Shown: positions 23,911 to 37,060, counted from the first letter of the stretch. The stretch is DNA of 64,000 nt from Cristatella mucedo (GCA_009760855.2 WPIO01000042.1:3120001-3184000); one strand, 5' to 3'. Numbers and translations: made by a program. The notes: generated by a model not told the origin, from the letters alone.

Positions 23911-23922
23911 TGCAATATTTGT

Positions 23923-23930
<8 letters not shown>

Positions 23931-24006
<76 letters not shown>

Positions 24007-24028
24007 CCCTCCCTCTCTCTCTCTCCCT
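23931..24028. repeat. (TC)n microsatellite
   Basis: About 36 TC units, then CCCTCC-type variants. Confidence 0.98.
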
Positions 24029-24029
24029 G

Positions 24030-24870
24030 TCACCAAATTTTTCAAAGTTACAGTATTAAAAATTACATTTTACATAACCGTGCATTTGCACTTAAGCAGG
24101 TTTATGTATGAGTCAAAGTATTTGTGAAGTTCCATTCGTGTACTAGCTCTTTTCAAGTACATCAATGCACTGCATATAAACAAGTAATCGCACGTGGCAA
24201 CTCCGAAGAGGAGGGGGAAGCTAGTAGGTTATCTTGTTGATACTTCGCGAGAAAACGAGACGGAAACGTCAGTATTTTTAAATGATGCGACTCTAGTTAA
24301 TCAGTAATGTGAAATTTGCTGCGGTCACTCCGCCGCTAAATGACGCTGACTCAGCTGTGCTTTTTATCTGTTTTAATCTAAATACTTTCCAATTTTAATG
24401 CAATGAAATATCACGTATAAATTCCTGGTTAAGACAACTGAAGCCTAGAACAGGCCATTATGAGCGTTACTAATTTCCGGAATACAAGGGAAACTAAAGG
24501 AACAGAGCAGGACAGAGCGATCGACAAATTGTACGAGGTCATTCTGTTCAGGTGCATACAGATAAGTATGCGGTTGAGCAATGTAATTTAATCTTCATTC
24601 TGGGAATTTCTCATGAGATGAGGAGTCCGTTTGCTGGAAGCTTGTGATTTGGGGTAGCGAAAATAACCAGCTGAGCCACTGCACATAGTGACTAGGAGTT
24701 GAACGCATTGTTTAAGAATCAACCTTCGTTGCAGATGATAGCATCACACCCCAGGACCTAGACCATTAAATCAGTTCAGTAGAGCTTCCTAGCAAGTTTT
24801 ATTTTGTATTTACAGGTAAGAGTTCCTCAGAAACTACTCTGATGAGGGTATATTGTGCCTTCTGATTGAT
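24030..24870. other. Unassigned AT-rich sequence
   Basis: Nothing recognised. Confidence 0.5.
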
Positions 24871-25809
24871 TCTGATAATGTTTAGAGGTCTCTGTAGTTC
24901 TCCTAGATTTTTATACAACATTTGACACATTTGAAATTCACGCCCTTTTGGTGAGCCACTCGAAACGCTTCAGTACGATGTCTTATTGCTAAATTTGGTT
25001 AGGTCCTACCTCAGTGAGGATTTTCAGAGTCAGAGAGATGTAGATGCTTGTCAGTCGTCCGGGAAAGTCCTCAAAGTACCGGGTACCTCGGGACTCGGCG
25101 CTTAGACGCCATTTGATGGAAGCAAGGTATCTCGCTGGGGCAAGTATGCAAAGGTATAGACGCATCAAAGGTGTAAGTAGTAATGTAAATAATTTCAATA
25201 ATAATTATAGGTCGGTTGAATATTTCTGGCAGTTAATAACGTCGACATTCGCAATTAGAGTGTCACTACCTTCTAAAACTAACAGTAATAAGATTAGTGT
25301 AAAAGTTTTGGGTAGTCATGGCGTGACCCCCACTTGGAAGACCTCAGCCTCAACAAATCTATTGCTACTTCCACGATGTCTCCACACAATCATTGGAGCG
25401 AAAATTGCATGTACTGTCAAGTCGGCATACTTTCAGGAGAAGAACATTGGCTAAGTCACGATCTGCTTTGACAAGAGGACGGTAGCAAAGCTGGTCCACG
25501 CGTTTGTGTGTAGATTACTGTAATTCTCCTTATTCGGAACCATCGACATAAGCCATTAATCATTTACAACTGGCGGTGCAAAGGAGAGTTTTACTTGAGC
25601 TCCGAAGCTCGTCCAATCTGCCGTGCAAACAGCGTAGCAGCCCCCTCGTCACGTCAGTTCTGTCTGAGCTTCATTGGCTCTCCATCAAGGAGCTAATCAC
25701 TTTTAAGATGCTCTCTCTGACTTGAATGTCTTTTCTCTCACTCTCTGTCTCTCACCCTCTCTGTCCCTCTCTGTATCTCTCTCTCTCTTTCTGTCGCTCT
25801 CTGTCTCTG

Positions 25810-25908
<99 letters not shown>

Positions 25909-25934
25909 GTCTCTCGTGTCTGTCTGCCTGTCTT

Positions 25935-25968
<34 letters not shown>

Positions 25969-25974
25969 TGTCCG

Positions 25975-26072
<98 letters not shown>

Positions 26073-26300
26073 CATCCGCTTATCTGTCCAAACTCCTGGA
26101 CCTCTATTGTGCTATGGCACCACTCACCCATCGGCTTCCGTTCATCTCGTCGTTCCTGGTACAAAATTGAAATATTGTTGGGGATTGGGCCTTCAGTTCA
26201 TACGCAATAAAAGTCTGGAATTCACTTTCGGCTTCTGTTATCATCTACCTTGACTATGCATCATTTAAGTCTCATCTAAAGACGCATCTGCTCCGCTGAG
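24870..26300 (+). mobile_element. CR1/L2-like LINE copy interrupted by simple repeats
   Basis: Decayed RT start (LLDFYTTFDTF-like) near 24910, further pieces to about 25720, then a 340-bp TC/TA/TC array, then SAYLSKLL and WAFSSYAIKVWNSLSASV and KSHLKTHLLR near 26280. The array appears to lie inside the LINE. Confidence 0.65.
25730..26070. repeat. Compound (TC)n-(TA)n-(TCTG)n-(TC)n array
   Basis: Imperfect TC to about 25830, TA to 25906, TGTC/CGTC units to about 25975, then nearly pure TC to 26069. Confidence 0.98.
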
Positions 26301-26546
26301 CTTTTCCTGAGCTTATCAATGAATTCGTCTCTTTTTTCTGTGCACATCGCTCAACCCACATGACTAACCAGGGAACTTACTAACCAGTGGAAGTAAGTGT
26401 CTTATTATCAGCTTTTACCTGCTTGTCTCAGCATAATACCTTTCGTGCCATTCACTCTTGATTTCTGCTCTTCTTTCAGCGACCTGCAAAGAGCCCGGCT
26501 CGAGATTTTGAGCTTTACAGAACACTTTATTTGGTTGATTGTGACG

Positions 26547-26606
26547 ATGTGTGCGTGCGTGTGCGTGCGTGCGTGTGTGTGTGCGTGCGTGCGTGCGCGT
26601 GTGTGC
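26547..26606. repeat. (GTGC)n/(GT)n alternating purine-pyrimidine tract
   Basis: About 60 bases of strictly alternating GTGCGTGCGTGT type sequence, a Z-DNA-prone composition. Confidence 0.95.
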
Positions 26607-26609
26607 ATT

Positions 26610-28090
26610 CAAATCTTCAAGTAACTCTTACATATACCTGGCCAGAGGACGCTAGCGATGAGTTTACGAATCTGAGTGGCTTTTGACAAACTTTTGTTGG
26701 TAAACACTGCCACAGACTTCCTATTTCATTCATATGGCACTAGCAATATTTCTTGAAGCTGCTAGCTATTACTCGGATAGCTTTAGTTCCGAGTGTCTTG
26801 GTCGACAATGGCTGCTGAATGTCTCTAGTTCGAACTTATGCATGAAGACAACATATTTCGATTTGCTACTTTGGTCCGTTGCCCATGCCGTTTGCATTTC
26901 ACAACGTTCCCTATTATCTGTTCTCGGTCTATGAAATATGCAGTTTCGTAAGTGTCAGACAAAAAGGAATACGTTCACCGAGCACTTGAGGTGCACTGTA
27001 ACCCAGCCCACCTCTTCTCATAAGAAGGCAAGTGCAGATGAAACAAATTACTTACTAAGGGCTAAAAAGAAAAAGAGTAGAAGAAAAAAAAGAGAAGATG
27101 CGGTTGGGAAAGCGGTTGGGAAAGCGGTTGGGAAGCTTAAACCACCGAGGGGAGTGGCTAATGGGGTGGGTGGGACTATGCGAATCAAAATTATCGCCTA
27201 CCATTCGATCCCTAGAATTGCCAACAGTTGGCCCTGCCCAACCGCTTCGGCTGGTCCTGTATCGCTTTTCTGAGAGAGGCTACCTGATTTGGAGACTAGT
27301 TCTAGAAGATTCTTGGACAGCAGACATCCGGTAACAGATTCGAGATATTTCTCCGAACAGAATCTGCCATTTTTCCTCTTACATCCTGGCTCAGAATGAT
27401 TTTGGGCTGTTCGCATTGGGAATGCACATTCAGGGTAATTGTGTACAGGGAAAACTCTTATTATTAGCACGGGGGCAATCGAACTACACTTTTACATTTT
27501 CCGGAAAGCTACATTGTTTAGATGTGCCTAAAGAGACCTGCAGCTCGGCGTCGAAGGCGAACAGCTTCAGACTCTTCAAATCTCTAAAAAAAAATATTTC
27601 TTTTTCAAGTTGTTTTCTTTTTTTAGGCCAGTTAGTTTAGTTTTTAGCTTGTTAGTTGATTTAGTTCCAGGTCAGACGCTTTCTAGGCAGCACTTCTGGC
27701 TTTCCTACAATCGGAAAAAGCAACTCTCGTAATCGCGGGAGAAGAAAAGTTCTCTCCGGATCAAGCCACCTTCGTCTCGACCGTTTGACGATGTAGAATT
27801 ATAAAGAGGGCGATCTTTCTTAAATGCAGGATGGTTCCGGTGTTGAAATAAATAAATATTTTGTACATGGGGTCCAAAGAGATCTGTAGCGGTGTAGAGC
27901 GCCTTTGACTAGCGGCCTCTGGCTCTTCAACCAGTAACTGCGAATATTAATGTAGTGTTAAAAGGGCATTGCTGTTTCAAATGTGGTGTGCGGCTTCCAC
28001 ATTCGTTCAGAGCTAGGCCACAAACACAGCGCTCCTAAAGGTGCTAATCTCTGTCGACGCGCGACGAACACTGGTGACGTCTTTTTTTCT
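26610..28090. other. Unassigned sequence
   Basis: A Lys/Arg-rich frame near 27000-27110 (KKKKSRRKKRED) is driven by A-rich sequence. No gene supported. Confidence 0.45.
27100..27134. repeat. Three copies of a 12-bp unit
   Basis: GCGGTTGGGAAA repeated three times in tandem, the last slightly altered. Confidence 0.9.
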
Positions 28091-28092
28091 TT

Positions 28093-28262
28093 TCTTAGCC
28101 AATTTAACAGCCTCATTAGTACAGCAGCAGAAGAGCCTTATCGGCTATCACCACTGCTTGCGGTTGGCAATAAAGGATCGTACCAACTGCTGGATTCGAA
28201 CCCACGACCTCGGTTGTGATGAGCGTGCACCTTACCTCCTGGGCTATCACGGCCGAGTCAAC
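28093..28262 (-). mobile_element. tRNA-derived SINE, family 2
   Basis: In the minus sense it begins with a tRNA-like head: A box TAGCCCAGGAGG and B box GTGGGTTCGAATCC at the usual spacing, then a body ending in GGCTCTTCTGCTGCTGTAC. Confidence 0.8.
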
Positions 28263-28394
28263 TGAACCTACTTGTAGGTGCTGCACTAATGCGCGAAGGT
28301 ATGCCGACAGTATCGTGATCGCTGCAACGACTAAGAGCGCTCATGCCTTGCCATAACAGGTCCGCATCCGTAACGAATACATGTCTATTTCACA

Positions 28395-28682
28395 GCAGCG
28401 GACGGTTACATGTGACAACTACTCTCCTGCTTCCGGCTATGGCACATCCTTTTCAGCCGTCCTGAGCTGCTACTTCCACGCTACTCACTGCCTCAACTGC
28501 TCTCCTGACTCTGCTATCCTTCCCACTTTCTCTTTGTTGCATGAGATGAAGTCTGTTGGCTGTCGGAATACGTACCGAAAACCACTCAGACTGTGAATGC
28601 GCTATACAAAACTCACCTGCGTAACACTCGCATAATCGTTGTGGCTTTGTGGAGTTACAGACGGAGATGCATTACATTAAAA
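28395..28682 (+). mobile_element. LINE family B 3' fragment
   Basis: Same 3' module: ACTACTCTCCTGC, CCTGAGCTGCTACTTCC, GAGATGAAGTCTGTTGGC, then GAGTTACAGACGGAGATG and ACATTACATT. Confidence 0.75.
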
Positions 28683-29084
28683 GCGGCCGTGGCGTACACC
28701 AAAGGTTCTGTGACCTAGAGCTCAAGTCATCTCCAATGCTAATGCCAAGCCTGGAATCAGAGCTGCCACCCTATCTCAGGGCGCCGGCATTTTATACGGC
28801 CTCCGCTACAAGCTATCCTACAATCACATAATCACAAATAGCGATTATCCGCCGTAACCCAGCTAGTTTAGCTGGTGTTGCTATTTCAGTGCGCCTTACG
28901 CACGGATCTAAAGGCTTTCGAAAAATCCTGTTGTTATTTTAACGACTCACTTTATTAACTACTCAACTATTAAGGATTTAAAATAGCAAGTTTTGTAGGA
29001 GTTAGATAATAAGTTACAGTAAGGCTTTAGAGCTAATCACTCCACAGAAGCAGCATCATTGGAGTTGCATAACGACCGCCCCAG

Positions 29085-30045
29085 GTATGCTGAGGTAGGT
29101 AGAGTCTATCTGCTTGTTTGCTTGATCTTTCGACAGCGCTCGATACGATTGATCGTCGAGTCCTTCCTAAGTGCCTCTCATCTCGCCTGGGTAGAACTGG
29201 CACTGCACTACAATAGTTTAAGTCCTAACTCCGTGGGAGACTTCAGAGTTATGATGTAAGCGGGCAAAGGTAATCTGAGGATTCAATAAAGTACGGGTTA
29301 CCTCAGAGCTCTATGCTTGGTCCGCTTCTTATCGGAATGTTTACTCTCCCCCTTGCCGATACAATCGCCAAGCGCAATGTAGGCTTTTAATTCCATGTAC
29401 AGTCAACGTCCGACTTACGAAATAGATAGGGACCGGAAAACCTGTGATAAGTCAAATTTTCTTGAGTCGAGGATGGTATGCGATACGTTCTACTATGGTG
29501 CATTCTGACGCTATCAGACTTTATTTACTCTCTACTGTTTTCTCGTTGTCAAATCTACTGACTGAGAGCAGATGTTGAAAGTTTTCTTTGATTGATCTTG
29601 ATTTCTGATTTTTGCGCGTCCATGACAGAGTACGTATCTCCGAAGTTTCGTAAGTCGAACCGTCGTAAGTCGAGGCTGACTGTATATGACACAGACCTGT
29701 ACCTATGCTTTGATCTTTCCCCGCTTTCCAGCTTCCGTCGAACTCTCCCCTCCTGCATGCATTTCTGGCATGTGCACTTGGAAAAGAGTGAACCACCTAT
29801 AATTGAATGACAATGAAATCAACTTACCAGTTAAGAGCGAACCATGGTGACTCAGAAATTGGAAAATCTATCCTAACAAAGGCTCTGCCAGCATGTCTTC
29901 TGTTGCATCTTCATGAAATCTGAGTGACCTGTTCAAGAGGGACCTTTCAATAGACGACTGTATCAGCTCCAGTCAGTCTAGTCCGCCTACTTTCAGCTGC
30001 GTAGCATTTCACAAATTTGGGCGTGCTTAGACAGAGATACTACAT
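29085..30045 (+). mobile_element. CR1/L2-like LINE RT remnant, split by a MITE
   Basis: LTRALDTIDRR-like block near 29130, QSSMLGPLLIGMFTLPLADT near 29300. The LINE sequence resumes after the MITE as YDTDLYLCFDLS near 29685, followed by LRSISQIWACLDRDT to about 30045. The copy is dead. Confidence 0.7.
29400..29682. mobile_element. Tc1/mariner-superfamily-like MITE (TA target site)
   Basis: 283 bp with terminal inverted repeats, CAGTCAACGTCCGACTTACG at the left and the near-complement GTCGTAAGTCGAGGCTGACTG at the right (about 20 of the terminal bases agree), flanked by TA on both sides. The interior has no coding capacity. It interrupts the YADD-proximal region of the LINE at 29085-30045 exactly at a TA. 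Confidence 0.8.
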
Positions 30046-30049
30046 CCAG

Positions 30050-31980
30050 AGGTGAAGTCAGGGGGTGGCAGCTGCCACCTCCTTTGCATTGTAGGTGGGA
30101 GCCGAGTCTGACGCTCGATCGGGCGGCCAGCGGCCTCGCTTTCGCGTCCCACTGGACCCTTGGTGCTGGGCCTGGCTGAACGACACCCTGCAGGCGCTGG
30201 GGGGAGGCCCTTTGTGTGACAGTGTCTCCAGCGGCGGGCTTGTCCTGTGGGGGAATTTCGGGAGTTATTCCCACCACTAGAGGAGTACTATACGAGTTAT
30301 CTCCCTCAAAACACATTTATTGGTATTTCTCAAATACTAATCGAACGAAAGGCATGCAAATTTGCACAAACAACAAGGGCAACACTATCTGTCTTTTGAT
30401 GTAACCATGGTGCCACTTTGACCTGATGACCTTAAAGGTCAAGGTCAAATTTCGCTCCGGTATTTCACTTCGGTTTTATTCAAACTAATTAATTACTATG
30501 CATTGTAGAAATATGTTTAACCTCTGCAGAACACTTTTTTGAGCCTGGATTTCTTCTAAAAAGTAAATACAAAATGTGTGTGACGTTTAAAAAGTCACAT
30601 TAATCAGGAAAGTGTCGATAGTGTGCCAATAAAGGACAGTGGCGCCATACTCACTTCACATACAACCAAACTTAAGAAAACCATGGATCAAACAAGTTGA
30701 CCAGAGCTTATATAAAATTTCAAGCTAATGTGGCCATAGATGGCCAATCTGTATCATCTCTAAGGCTCAAAGCCTAACTATTCAGGAAGCAGTCAAAGTT
30801 GCGAGCTTATAGCTCAACCAGCTGGCAGCACATAACTCGATGTCAAAAAGTCCCCATAATCGTCATAAAATGTTGCCAATACTGTCAATTTATCTATAGG
30901 GTTGATCATACATTTCACACAATCATACATTTCAAGTTTATCGGATCTCTATTATCGGAGGTATGACATAAGCATGATAACGAAGATAGGCACCCTAGCT
31001 CTCATACCACCGGGAGTCAAACCACCCGGGCGTCTGACCCGCGTTCGCCAATACAAACCTCAAGCTATAAACGGAAATAATGAGAACTCTAAATCACCTC
31101 AACTTCCCTTAAATAGAATCGAATCAACATTGTCAGACTGATTCCAAGTGAACGACGGGCTAGCTAAATCAAAGTCGTCACGTGACCAGCCACCGGACTA
31201 CCTTGCCTCGTAGATTATGGCCGCTACAGGAACCAGATCAACAATCCCATGATTCAGTAGGTGCAGTGGTAATTGACTCCTTAGTTACGGCGGCCCCGGT
31301 AGCAGTAAATTCTCAAGTCATTATCCCTAATGATTGTCTACTTGCCAAACAATAACCGCTTCCGCTTTTTGAGCTGATGTAGACATACCAATGCAAATAT
31401 GCTTCTACCTAGTAAATAAGGAGTGGGTATTGAAATGCCATTTGCAGCCGGTTGCTATGGGCGGGTTGGGGAAGCGGCGGCGGGACTAGGCCCCGGCCGA
31501 TAGGGTTGACGCTTTTATGATCTTGTTATACTGCCAGTTGGACGTTCGATCTCAAGGGGCGTGTCGCTTTTTCAGATTTAATGTACTTTTGGTAGTTTGA
31601 AATTGTGCTCTGTGGGTCCATTTAGGGTTGAATACCTTATATTTACAAAATTCACCACGAACGCTCGGTTCGGGAGGTCGGATTTTTCAACAAAAAAAAC
31701 CTGTTGAGCTCGACGAACTAATTCCGGTTTTAAGTACGTCTTACAAAATAACTTGATTGACCATTTTCCGGTCATCCGTCAACCACCACAATTTGGGATT
31801 GCATTTGTTACTGGTTTGTATTTTAACAGGCAAATCTCCAAAAGACTGAAAATTGTTGACCATTTTACTCAAATTTCCCCTTGTGGAGTCTCACGGAGAC
31901 ACGAGCGGGCGAGCGTGAGCGGTATACGAGACTCAATCTCTATTCCCTCAGCAGGTACATATACTCCCTGGCTTACTCAC
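30050..31980. other. Mostly unassigned sequence
   Basis: A GC-rich piece at 30060-30270 and the half-site palindrome at 30417-30449 are the only distinct features. Confidence 0.45.
30417..30449. promoter_or_regulatory. Palindromic cluster of four AGGTCA-type half-sites
   Basis: TTTGACCTGATGACCTT followed by AAAGGTCAAGGTCAAA: two TGACCT half-sites facing two AGGTCA half-sites within 33 bp, the composite that nuclear receptors bind. No gene is recognised nearby, and related TGACCTTGACCT strings occur in molluscan repeats, so it may be part of a repeat. Confidence 0.4.
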
Positions 31981-31984
31981 CACA

Positions 31985-32170
31985 GATAAGGGAGTGCATC
32001 TGTGGTGGACCACATGCTTACATCAAAGGCCGGCGTTGCACCGAGTCAGTTGCAGAACCACCTGCTGCAGGTGGGGCATGCATTAGTGGCCGAGGTTGCT
32101 GTGCCAACTACAATAGCAGGTGCACACAACATCCCTTCCCCCATAAAAAAATAAATTTCACAGTCCCGCC
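31985..32170 (+). other. Short Cys-rich coding-like segment, unidentified
   Basis: A frame reads ECICGGPHAYIKGRRCT, then GGACISGRGCCANYNSRC: eight cysteines within about 50 residues with Gly-rich spacing. It might be a zinc-binding or disulfide fragment of a transposon protein or a decayed exon. There is no start or splice evidence. Confidence 0.25.
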
Positions 32171-32639
32171 AGTCTGGCTGGGGAGGGGGCGACCCTGACG
32201 ATTGGACAGTCGTTTAGCCGTCGGTTCCCCATGCGCTTCCCTACTGCCTGCTTCGACGGTGGCCCCAAGCCCAAGTTGTTGCCCTGTCCTGCAGTGCGTC
32301 GTTTGGGCTCTATCGGGTGTTAAATTTCGACATTAAAGGCTTTCGACCGGCTTAACCGGCGTGCTGGCCACGTGACATCCACTCGCAGGAGGCCTACGTC
32401 AGCTCTGTGCCCCTCGCGAGGAGCCGGTCACAGACGTTGCCCACTTTTAGGCAAAGCTGGTAAATCGCTGCCACGGGCATGCGGTTCCCGCAGGTCACCT
32501 CCGTTCGAACCCCGATGGCCGGTCTCAGGCGCTCGTCGCCGGCTGATCCGGCCCTGCGAAGACCACTCCGGTTCATTTATATGACCTCGGCGTTCCACTC
32601 CGCCGAGTCGCTCTCGCGGTTGTGCTCCTCTGCGCTCTG

Positions 32640-35035
32640 TGTCATTTGGTTCGCACAGCACACAGAACGCTGGCACAGGACTAACACCAACAGTTTATTA
32701 TATGACTCACAGAGCAGAGGAGGCACGACTTCCTTCGCCCCTCTCTCCCACTCGAGTCCTCTCTCCTCGACCACGGCTGTGCATTGGCAGACCCCGATGG
32801 TGAATTCCCCATCAGTTCACCAGCGAGTTACCGGAAAACCTTATTAGAGGCGGACCACAGCTGTGCACAGGCCCCTCTCGACGATGCTCCTAACGGCTGT
32901 TTTTAGGAAAGGAGTGGTACCGGCCTGCATATAATCAAACCACAAATCCCTTTGGCCTTAAGGTCACAAGTTTCAAGCAGCAACTCAAGTAGCTGCAATG
33001 TACCAGGCTGCATTGAGCGAGCCTAGTCACTACAAATGCAACAGTATACATCCAGCGCCGTATCGGCATAACAGCCAACATCAATAGCTCACCCCACAGG
33101 CAGGCTGGCTACCTTACAGCCGCTCGCGAAACGGTTTGGGGCCGTACCGTCGTTTAAGCAAACTCCCGAGCTCTCCAACGTACAGATCAGTTAATGACAT
33201 AGTCGGAGAACCAACGCGGGCGCTGCAGTTCCGACCGCATGCGAAGTTGTTGGCTGCAACTTTCCTCTGCCCCGTCGTATTGATCATCTTCGCCTCGTGA
33301 CTGGGAGGATGCTGGCGGCTGAGCAGGCTGTAGTTCGATTGCTTTCGGGCTGGAGATTGTACCAGTACACCATATGTAGCACTCATCTACAGGTACGAGC
33401 TGCCATGCCCTTGGTAGTCCGATGCATTCGTGCGTTCGACTTTGCCGTTGCCTTCTGGTCAGTAAGCACACCGGTAGATGGTCTCAACGCCCCAGCATTC
33501 GCAGAGATGCCGAACTGCCTCAGATCGGAACGAGACGCTGTTATCCATCAGATGCTTTGTAGATGGGCCTCTATCACGAAAGATTGGCTCCAGCACTCTG
33601 GTGATAAGGTGCACCTTTTCGCTAGGAATGTGCCGCCATTGCGTAAACCTGTTGGGCCCGAAGTCCACCAGCGTCAGATATTTCTCGTTGCGGTAGTGTC
33701 TGACATCGATCGCAAAACGAGACCAGGGTTCAGTGACTTCAAGACTGCCTCGCTGCCACGAAATCGGCGACGGATTCACTAATCTGCAGAGCAGATAGGA
33801 ACGAACAATCCGTTCTACATCAATTCTGCAGATGTTCGCATTAGGGCGATATAGCCTAGCCAAGTATAGTGTCCTGTCGACGCCCAGGTGGTGCAGATTA
33901 TGGAGTTGCTTGAGTTCGATATCAGGAGCCGCGAAACTGACCTCAGGAGCGACGTCACCAGTACAGCAAGTCGTGAACTTCAACCACTTTTGCGGTACTC
34001 ACGTCAGCTAGTCTTTCCCTTTGTTTTCTGGCTACCTTACTAGGCTTACAGTCGTCTCCAGACTGCACTCCGTTACAACATCGTGGAATAGGCCCAGTCG
34101 TCGTCGAATGATCGCCTTTCCCATGCCGCGCGTCCTCACGGGTTTATCCCCATCGATCAATGGCTTCAGCCAACCAAACACCGAAGTCAAATCAGTAGCA
34201 ATTTGAACTTTCTGAAGTCCCTACGCAATTGCGATGTTAAGGCCTTTGATGACGGCTTCTAACTCAGCGTTGTTGATATGCGAGGTATCGTCTGGCTTTC
34301 GGAGCCACGAGGCATCCTAAACCACTTAACCGTCGATCTCAAGGCACGATCTAATAGCGATGCTGCTCGCATCGCACCAGTTTTCCACTGACGACATTGG
34401 GCACCTGCCACATGCCAGTGACAGGACCAGAAGCTAGCACCCTGCGATGGACGTAGTGAGCAATTTCCAGAACCATTAGCCCTTCATAGACTGCAAAAGC
34501 TCCGCCCGTTAAATACAAGGGCGTGAGTGCGGCAAGATCTTCATCTTTAACTTGTGCGTCTTGGCCACGGAGTCCAGTCGACGAACCCACTCGACTAAGT
34601 CTGTTTTGCCGTCATAATGTGCGATTTTGGCTTGCACCGCCATTGATGACATCGACTCCATCCAACAAAATAACTTGTCGTTTGGTTCACACAGCACACA
34701 GAACGCTGGCACAGAACCAACACCAACACACTGCACTACGACGCTCGTGCGGGTGCTTTCCGCCTCTGAGACGCTCTCACTGCTGGGCGTCGCCGCCGAG
34801 ACGTCGCTCTCAAAGGCGAAGCTCTTCGCCGCCGCAACGCTGCTGCGCATCGCCGCCGCAATGATTCGCTCGCTGCTGCGATTCGCTGCCGAGACGTCGC
34901 TCTCGAGGGCCGCTTGTGCTTCGTCGCAGGATAATATTGTGACCGCGCAGAAGCTCGTCCCCCGGTTCTCTACCGTTGGACTGTGTGATGCAGTGCTGCA
35001 GTGTGGTTAAAACACAGGCGGCCACAACTGGGTGC
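32640..35035 (-). mobile_element. Decayed, internally deleted Ty3/gypsy LTR retrotransposon
   Basis: In minus order: LTR-like end near 34740-34690 (shared with other copies), gag start MSSMAVQAKIAHYDGKTDL and a downstream ALTPLYLTGGAFAVYEGL (34660-34440), RNase H (NNAELEAVIKGLNIAIA, VFGWLKPLIDG, GMGKAIIRRRLG; 34300-34080), integrase (33983-33459), then an LTR-like segment to about 32640. Protease and RT are missing between gag and RNase H. Stops and frameshifts make it inactive. Confidence 0.75.
33459..33983 (-). pseudogene. Ty3/gypsy integrase remnant
   Basis: An open 174-codon frame with an HHCC-like zinc region (LHHLGVDRTLYLARLY, then C..C at YLLCRLVNP changed from CxxC) and a catalytic core (FAIDVRHYRNEKYLTLVDF, MDNSVSFRSEAVRHLCECWG). 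The CxxC pair and acidic catalytic residues are partly altered, so it is not a functional enzyme. Confidence 0.75.
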
Positions 35036-35088
35036 CGAAAGCATTAGTTTATTGTGGGCCTGTTAGTAGTGGTTACGCGCCGGCGCAA

Positions 35089-35247
35089 GCGCTTTACGCG
35101 GCGCGCACCGGACCGACGGAGTTAACTTCGCGAACTCCCGAAGCCCGAGTATAGCCAACTACCCTGTGCGTTTACGCGGCGCGTACCGGACCGGCGGAGT
35201 TGACTGCGCGAACTCCAAGCCCGCGTATGATACACTAACCTGTGCGC
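35089..35247. repeat. Tandem pair of about 78-bp GC-rich units
   Basis: Both units begin GCG(C)TTTACGCGGCGCG, continue ACCGGACCG(A/G)CGGAGTT and end near CCTGTGCG. The pair lies just upstream, in the minus sense, of the gypsy remnant and may belong to its LTR. Confidence 0.75.
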
Positions 35248-35450
35248 ACGTCGCTAGCGATTGCGAAGGCGGGTTGCTACAGCACCACAAGATACGAGCA
35301 GCTAACTGAGTAGCCGGCAGAACACAACCGCGCAGTCTAAGTTGTAATTAGCTGTTCGTCGCCGTAGGTTCGACTCTCGTGCTCTCGAGGCGTAGTCTCT
35401 GATCGACTACCGAAGCTGCAGCCCTGAGCTCTGTCAGTCCTCTCGTTTAT

Positions 35451-36309
<859 letters not shown>

Positions 36310-36310
<1 letters not shown>

Positions 36311-37060
36311 ATGTAATGTAAAGCATCTCAGTCTTTAACTCCACGAAGCTACAAAGACAAAGTGAGTGTTGACGCTGGAGAGTTTCCTATAGCGAACTCA
36401 AAGCCTGCGAGGCTGTCGGTCTGCATACGTCATTCAACAGGCTTCATCTCGATCCTGCTTTCTTTGCAGCAAATGTAAAGTGCCAAGAAAAATATTGAGT
36501 TCTCTGAGGGCACTATATCAAATGCGTTATTATTGTTATCTCAAGAAACGAGAAGTGTAGATGAGTAAGGAGGGCAGTTAAGGAAATGAGTAGCAGCATG
36601 GAAGTAGCAGCTCAGGATTTAAAGGCTGGAAAAGATGTGCCAAGGTCCGCATCTGGAGAGAAGCTTTTGTATATGAGTTTTGTGGGCGCGTTCTACATTT
36701 TAAAAGCTGTAGAGCAAAGGTTTCTGTCGCCAAAAGTCTTTAAGCATAATAGTGGCATTGCTTGGCTGGAAGCTAGGTATAATAAAAGTATTTAGCTAGG
36801 TATGAGGGAGCCATGTTGGACCTTGCTGGTGAGAGTAAGAATTTTGCTCTGCATCCGTTGATCGACCGGGAGCCATCGCAGTTCTCAGTGAAGGAGACGC
36901 GTCGCTGAACCTCTGGAATGTACTGACAAGCCTTGTAGCAATATTCATTACCAGCTTAGCGGGCTTAATAATTTTTTTCGGTAGCTTAGCTACAACAGAG
37001 TTGTAGTAGTCCAGCCTAGTCAGAACCAGGGAGCAAGTGACATTTTAGCAAGCTGTCATA
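36310..37060 (-). mobile_element. LINE family B 3' fragments, broken by a family A tail
   Basis: A minus-strand family-B tail at 36310-36425 and its upstream body at 36560-37060 are separated by a plus-strand family-A tail at about 36430-36535. This is either a nested insertion or adjacent truncated copies. Confidence 0.6.
36430..36535 (+). mobile_element. LINE family A 3' tail
   Basis: TTTGCAGCAAATGTAAAGTG, then TTGAGTTCTCTGAGGGCACT and ATT repeats. Confidence 0.75.

Noticed and set aside
25703-26253. Frames of 103-175 codons of SLSLSL, YIYIYI or ERERER
   Set aside because: Pure translations of TC, TA and GA microsatellites. The same holds for frames over 3785-4206, 23807-24127, 38519-38900 and 40476-41229.
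33297-33782. 161-codon plus-strand frame
   Set aside because: Antisense shadow of the gypsy integrase remnant on the minus strand.
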